From Cordilura impudica (taxonomy: Eukaryota > Arthropoda > Insecta > Diptera > Scathophagidae): 64,000 bases of DNA. The stretch covers positions 49,439,162 to 49,503,161 of the forward strand of contig OY821517.1 in the NCBI GenBank assembly GCA_963682025.1, in the 5' to 3' direction. A program made the translations under genes and the position numbers. Shown one piece after another: positions 60,633 through 64,000 of the stretch (positions are counted from its first letter, which is position 1; each line of letters starts with the position of its first letter). The notes below the pieces were generated by a model. It had not been told where the DNA came from. It saw only the letters and a program-made list of their open reading frames with translations, and searched no databases.

Positions 60633-61776
60633 TATATAGTGGAAGAGGAGAAAAAAGAGCTAATGGTAATCTTAGATTGTTCTACTAGATGGAATACAAT
60701 GGAGGCTATGGTAGAAAGATTTGTAAAAATTAGCGGCACAATCAAAAAAAGCTTTATTGATTGAATTAAATTTGGGTAGTTTGTGGAATGACGACTATGT
60801 TGAGGTTGCTAAAATAATATTAGCAACATTAAAACCACTCCGGATTATAATTGAAACTCTTATCCGAGGATATTCTACACTATTATCTGCTGAAGGAGCT
60901 CTCAGATTTTTGTTTACAACTTTGGAAAAATTAAACACTAATTTAAGTCGGGACCTCCTTAATGCAGTAAGGGAGGAAATATCTAAAAGGAGGGATTATA
61001 CTTTAGTATCTGTTATTAGGCTCCTACAGAATACGGATTGTATGTCACATAAAGAAAATTATAGTTTTTTTTTGACATGGCACCAAGACAAGAGATATAT
61101 AAATTGGTTAAATCTATATCATCCAGAATTTTTTAACTAAAAACAGTGATAACGATAATACTGAAGAAACTGGTGAAACTGAAAATATTGAAGAATGTCC
61201 AAATCGAGCAACAAATAAATTTTGCAATTACAAAAAGTTTAAAAGATTATGAAAGTCCGAATGCTGACAAATTTCAATCAATTAAAATATTTGAAGCAAA
61301 TGGGAAGAGAACCTCAAATTTGCAGAATCTTTTGGGTGCACTTCTGACCATTAAACCAACTTCTACGCAAAATGAGCGAAATTTTTCTATTGCAACAGAT
61401 TATGTTACTAAAAAAAGAACAAGAATGGGGGATCCAACTTTGGATGCTCTGTGTTTCTTAAAACATTATTTTAAATCACAAAAATGATTAAATTTATTAT
61501 ATTTTTATAAACCTTTTTATATATTTTTGTAAAACTGAAGAATTTATTTTTACGTTACTATTTTTTATTTTGTTGTATAATATAGAGTGCATTAGATTTT
61601 TATTTTAATAAGTTATTTTCTCAAGAAATCTCGAGAAAAAAAATGTGTGTTTTCTTTCTCGAGAAATTAAAAATGGTGAGAAATGTGAGACACTAGTTGG
61701 ACCTAAGAGATAGGTGTATGGTGGTATAGGGTATCGTATAGTCGGTCTAGACTGACTATCATTTTCTTACTTGTTT

Positions 61777-62015
61777 TCTTTTTAAAAATCATTCATCAGA
61801 CGTGTTAATTTGTTGACATTGTTTATTAAGTTTTTTGATTTCCGTGCTACCAAGTGAATGGGGATTTCTTTCATATGCCCATTCTCACTAAAAAATGTTG
61901 GCATAGTATCATTTATTATTTTATAATTGCAAGCATGTTAATAAACATCAATAAATATAATAAAGATAATAGAAATAAAAATCTCAAAATGCAACAAAGA
62001 CTTATTTCAAAATAA
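61777..62015. other. Short AT-rich spacer
   Basis: No feature recognised between repeats J and L. Confidence 0.4.
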
Positions 62016-62802
62016 ACAAGTAAGAAAATTATAGTCGGTCTAGACCGACTATACGATACCCTATACCATGCGTTTAGAAACCCTATCTCTTAGGCCCAAC
62101 TAACTGGACATTGAAAATAAGCAAAAACCAAATTTGAGTGGGATTTTTATTAATTTTTTTGGCTGCAGATATGAAAAAGTTCATATCGGATGCTATATCT
62201 ATAAAGGGACTAGGTCAAAAATGGACCGATCCTGATCATGTTTGGTAAAGTCTCTTGTATTTTACAAAAATATGTACAAACTAAATTTGAGAAGAATCAG
62301 TGCAATATTTTTGTTTTTTAATAGATTTAAGTGAAGATCGGGAAGCAGCTCTATATGGGGTCAAAGGGATCATTTTTGGACTACTCATTAGTGGATGTAA
62401 TGAACGCATACAAACCCAATTTGAGTAAGATATATATGACAATTTGGATCTTATGGCAATTTATGTCGATTTCATATGTGTAATTTGTATGGGGGCTAGG
62501 TCTGAACATGGACCGATTCTCACCAATTTCAATAGCGTTCATCCCATGGCCGATAAAAGCTTATATACCAAATTTCATCAAAATATATTCATATTTGCGA
62601 CCTGCAGTTTGATTACAAGCTTTACATGGACACACAGACGGACGGACGGACGGACGGACGGACATTGTTAAATCAACTCAGAAAGTGATTTTGATTCGAT
62701 CGGTATAATTAAAGACGGGTTTAGGTCAAATATTTTTGGTTGTTACAAACAGTAGCACAAAGTCATTATACCCAAACCACATGGTGGTATAGTGTATAAA
62801 AA
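62016..62802 (+). repeat. mini-me-like repeat L
   Basis: Full-length forward copy with a (GGAC)6-type run and the terminal hairpin. Confidence 0.92.
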
Positions 62803-63207
62803 TGGCAAAAACAAAGTTAATTCATAACCTAATGAATATATGACTCTGTTTTCTTATCGAACTGATTACAATTTTAAATAAACTTTTTTTTTTTTTTTGC
62901 TAAAGCAGAAACGTTCCAAATCAATAACCTTAAAAATTGTTATACATAAATAATTTTGAAAAACAATACGCTACACAATTTGATTTTTTTTTTTAATTTT
63001 AACCAAAACTGTAGTTTGCAAATATTTTTCGAACAGTTGAGCCTGCCTAATCTTGAAAATAATAGTTTATAGAAGAAAATGTCGAAAAACTGATTCAAGT
63101 ATACATTTTTGATTCTTGTGAACATAGTCTTGTGAACATAGCCTTTCAGATAATTCTTTATTTTTTATAATATTGATTTTTATTTTTTCAGAAACAAATA
63201 CATGTTA
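62803..63207. other. AT-rich spacer
   Basis: No coding frame or repeat boundary recognised. Confidence 0.4.
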
Positions 63208-63998
63208 TTTTTATACCCTATACCACTATGTGGTTTGGGTATAATGACTTTGTGCTGCTGTTTGTAACAACCAAAAATATTTGACCTAGACCCATCTTTA
63301 ATTATACCGATCGAATCAGAATCACTTTCTGAGTTGATTTAACAATGTCCGTCCGTCCGTCCGTCCGTCCGTCTGTGTGTCCATGTAAAGCTTGTAATCA
63401 AACTGCAGGTCGCAAATATGAATATATTTTGACGAAGTTTGGTATATAAGCTTTTATCGGCCATGGGATGAACGCTATTGAAATTGGTGAGAATCGGTCC
63501 ATGTTCAGACCTAGCCCCCATACAAATTACCCATATGAAATCGACATAAATTGCCATAAGATCCAAATTGTCATATAGATCTTACTCAAATTGGGTTTGT
63601 ATGCGTTCATTACATCCACTAATGAGTAGTCCAAAAATGATCCCTTTGACCCCATATAGAGCTGCTTCCCTATATTCACTTAAATCTATTAAAAAAACAA
63701 AAATATTGCACTGATTCTTCTCAAATTTTGTTTGTACACATTTTTACAAAATACAAGAGACTTTACCAAACATGATCAGGATCGGTCCATTTTTGGACCT
63801 AGTCCCTTTATAGATATTGCATCCGATATGAACTTTTTCATATCTGCAGCCAAAAAAATTAATAAAAATCCCACTCAAATTTGGTTTTTGCTTATTTTCA
63901 ATGTCCAGTTAGTTGGGCCTAAGAGATAGGGTTTCTAAACGCATGGTATAGGGTATCATATAGTCGGTCTAGACCGACTATAATTTTCTTACTTGTTT
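63208..63998 (-). repeat. mini-me-like repeat M
   Basis: Full-length reverse copy. With L it forms a large inverted pair spaced about 400 bp. Closely similar to F, G, H and L, suggesting recent spread. Confidence 0.92.
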
Positions 63999-64000
63999 TG

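Larger units (their letters stand above)
58066..61487 (+). pseudogene. hAT-2 transposase, broken by two insertions
   Basis: Coding pieces: 58066/58090-58560 with a BED finger (CKICLKSL...GLRRHLESVH) and the start of the catalytic domain (FNISIDEW). Then 59411-59839 (FNDDIVATMSDGAAVMQKFG, CYNHGLNLAV, acidic insert). Then 60640-61140 (LDCSTRWNTMEAM, ILATLKPLRIIIETL). Then 61146-61487, the C-terminal dimerisation region (TSTQNERNFSIATDYVTKKR). The first gap is the foldback-like insertion, the second mini-me-like copy K. Smaller frameshifts lie at the A-run 58101-58110, near 60740 and near 61140. Inactive. Confidence 0.9.
57423..61695 (+). mobile_element. hAT transposon hAT-2 with three nested insertions
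   Basis: Ends TAGTGTTTC and, inverted, TAGTGTCTC. Flanking 8-mers GATCGACC (57415-57422) and GTTGGACC (61696-61703) match 6 of 8. The TTCTCGAGAA palindrome is repeated near both ends. 4,273 bp in all; it contains a miniature element (57609-57763), a foldback-like element (58561-59410) and mini-me-like copy K (59840-60632). Without them it is about 2.5 kb, normal for hAT. Confidence 0.9.
56990..61776 (-). repeat. mini-me-like repeat J, split by hAT-2
   Basis: Left part 56990-57422 and right part 61696-61776 (GGTCTAGACTGACTATCATT, CTTACTTGT) make one copy when hAT-2 is removed. Diverged and internally shortened; the GTCY run is lost. Confidence 0.8.

Noticed and set aside
1..64000. tRNA, rRNA or other structured RNA genes
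   Set aside because: No cloverleaf with A/B box motifs or rRNA-like conserved block was recognised by eye; a tRNA/ncRNA scan would settle it.

Overview
This is AT-rich eukaryotic DNA, very probably from a higher (schizophoran) fly genome such as a blow fly or house fly relative. The evidence is short GT-AG introns, insect-type orthologues of eIF2D, IFT54/TRAF3IP1 and a LysM-domain protein, and a very heavy load of fly-type transposons: Helitrons with CTAG ends, a mini-me-like repeat carrying a GTCY microsatellite, hAT, mariner, Ty3/gypsy and foldback elements. There is no bacterial, plasmid or CRISPR content.

Host genes, left to right: eIF2D on the minus strand (6718-8631, three exons, 596 aa); two conserved but unidentified 3' exons on plus (12035-13684); IFT54/TRAF3IP1 on plus (14003-29816, five exons, 693 aa by my splicing), whose introns 2 and 3 are swollen to 6.3 and 7.3 kb by transposons; a LysM-domain protein on minus (41316-44579, three exons, 307 aa); and a probable first coding exon of a divergent plus-strand gene (45595-45651). 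I could not identify host coding sequence after 45651.

The rest is mostly layered mobile DNA. From 0.8 to 5.6 kb a non-autonomous Helitron holds a complete hAT element with 8-bp target duplications. From 8.7 to 12 kb there is a decayed autonomous Helitron and a Tc1-like relic. IFT54 intron 2 holds Helitron pieces, a Helitron-linked tandem array and a perfect 46-bp inverted repeat. Intron 3 holds a broken Ty3/gypsy element. From 30 to 40 kb there is a third hAT, many mini-me-like copies (two in tandem) and a transposase relic split by a TTAA-flanked miniature element. From 46 to 56 kb there is a mariner relic, a 21-bp minisatellite with an uninterrupted 336-codon frame, a ~120-bp satellite, and a repeat family whose copies carry quite different internal arrays. 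From 57 to 62 kb lies the deepest nest: a mini-me-like copy split by a hAT element, itself split by a foldback-like element with a 9-bp target duplication and by another mini-me-like copy.

Termini and target duplications were read by eye. Orthology is from remembered family features, not from a search.
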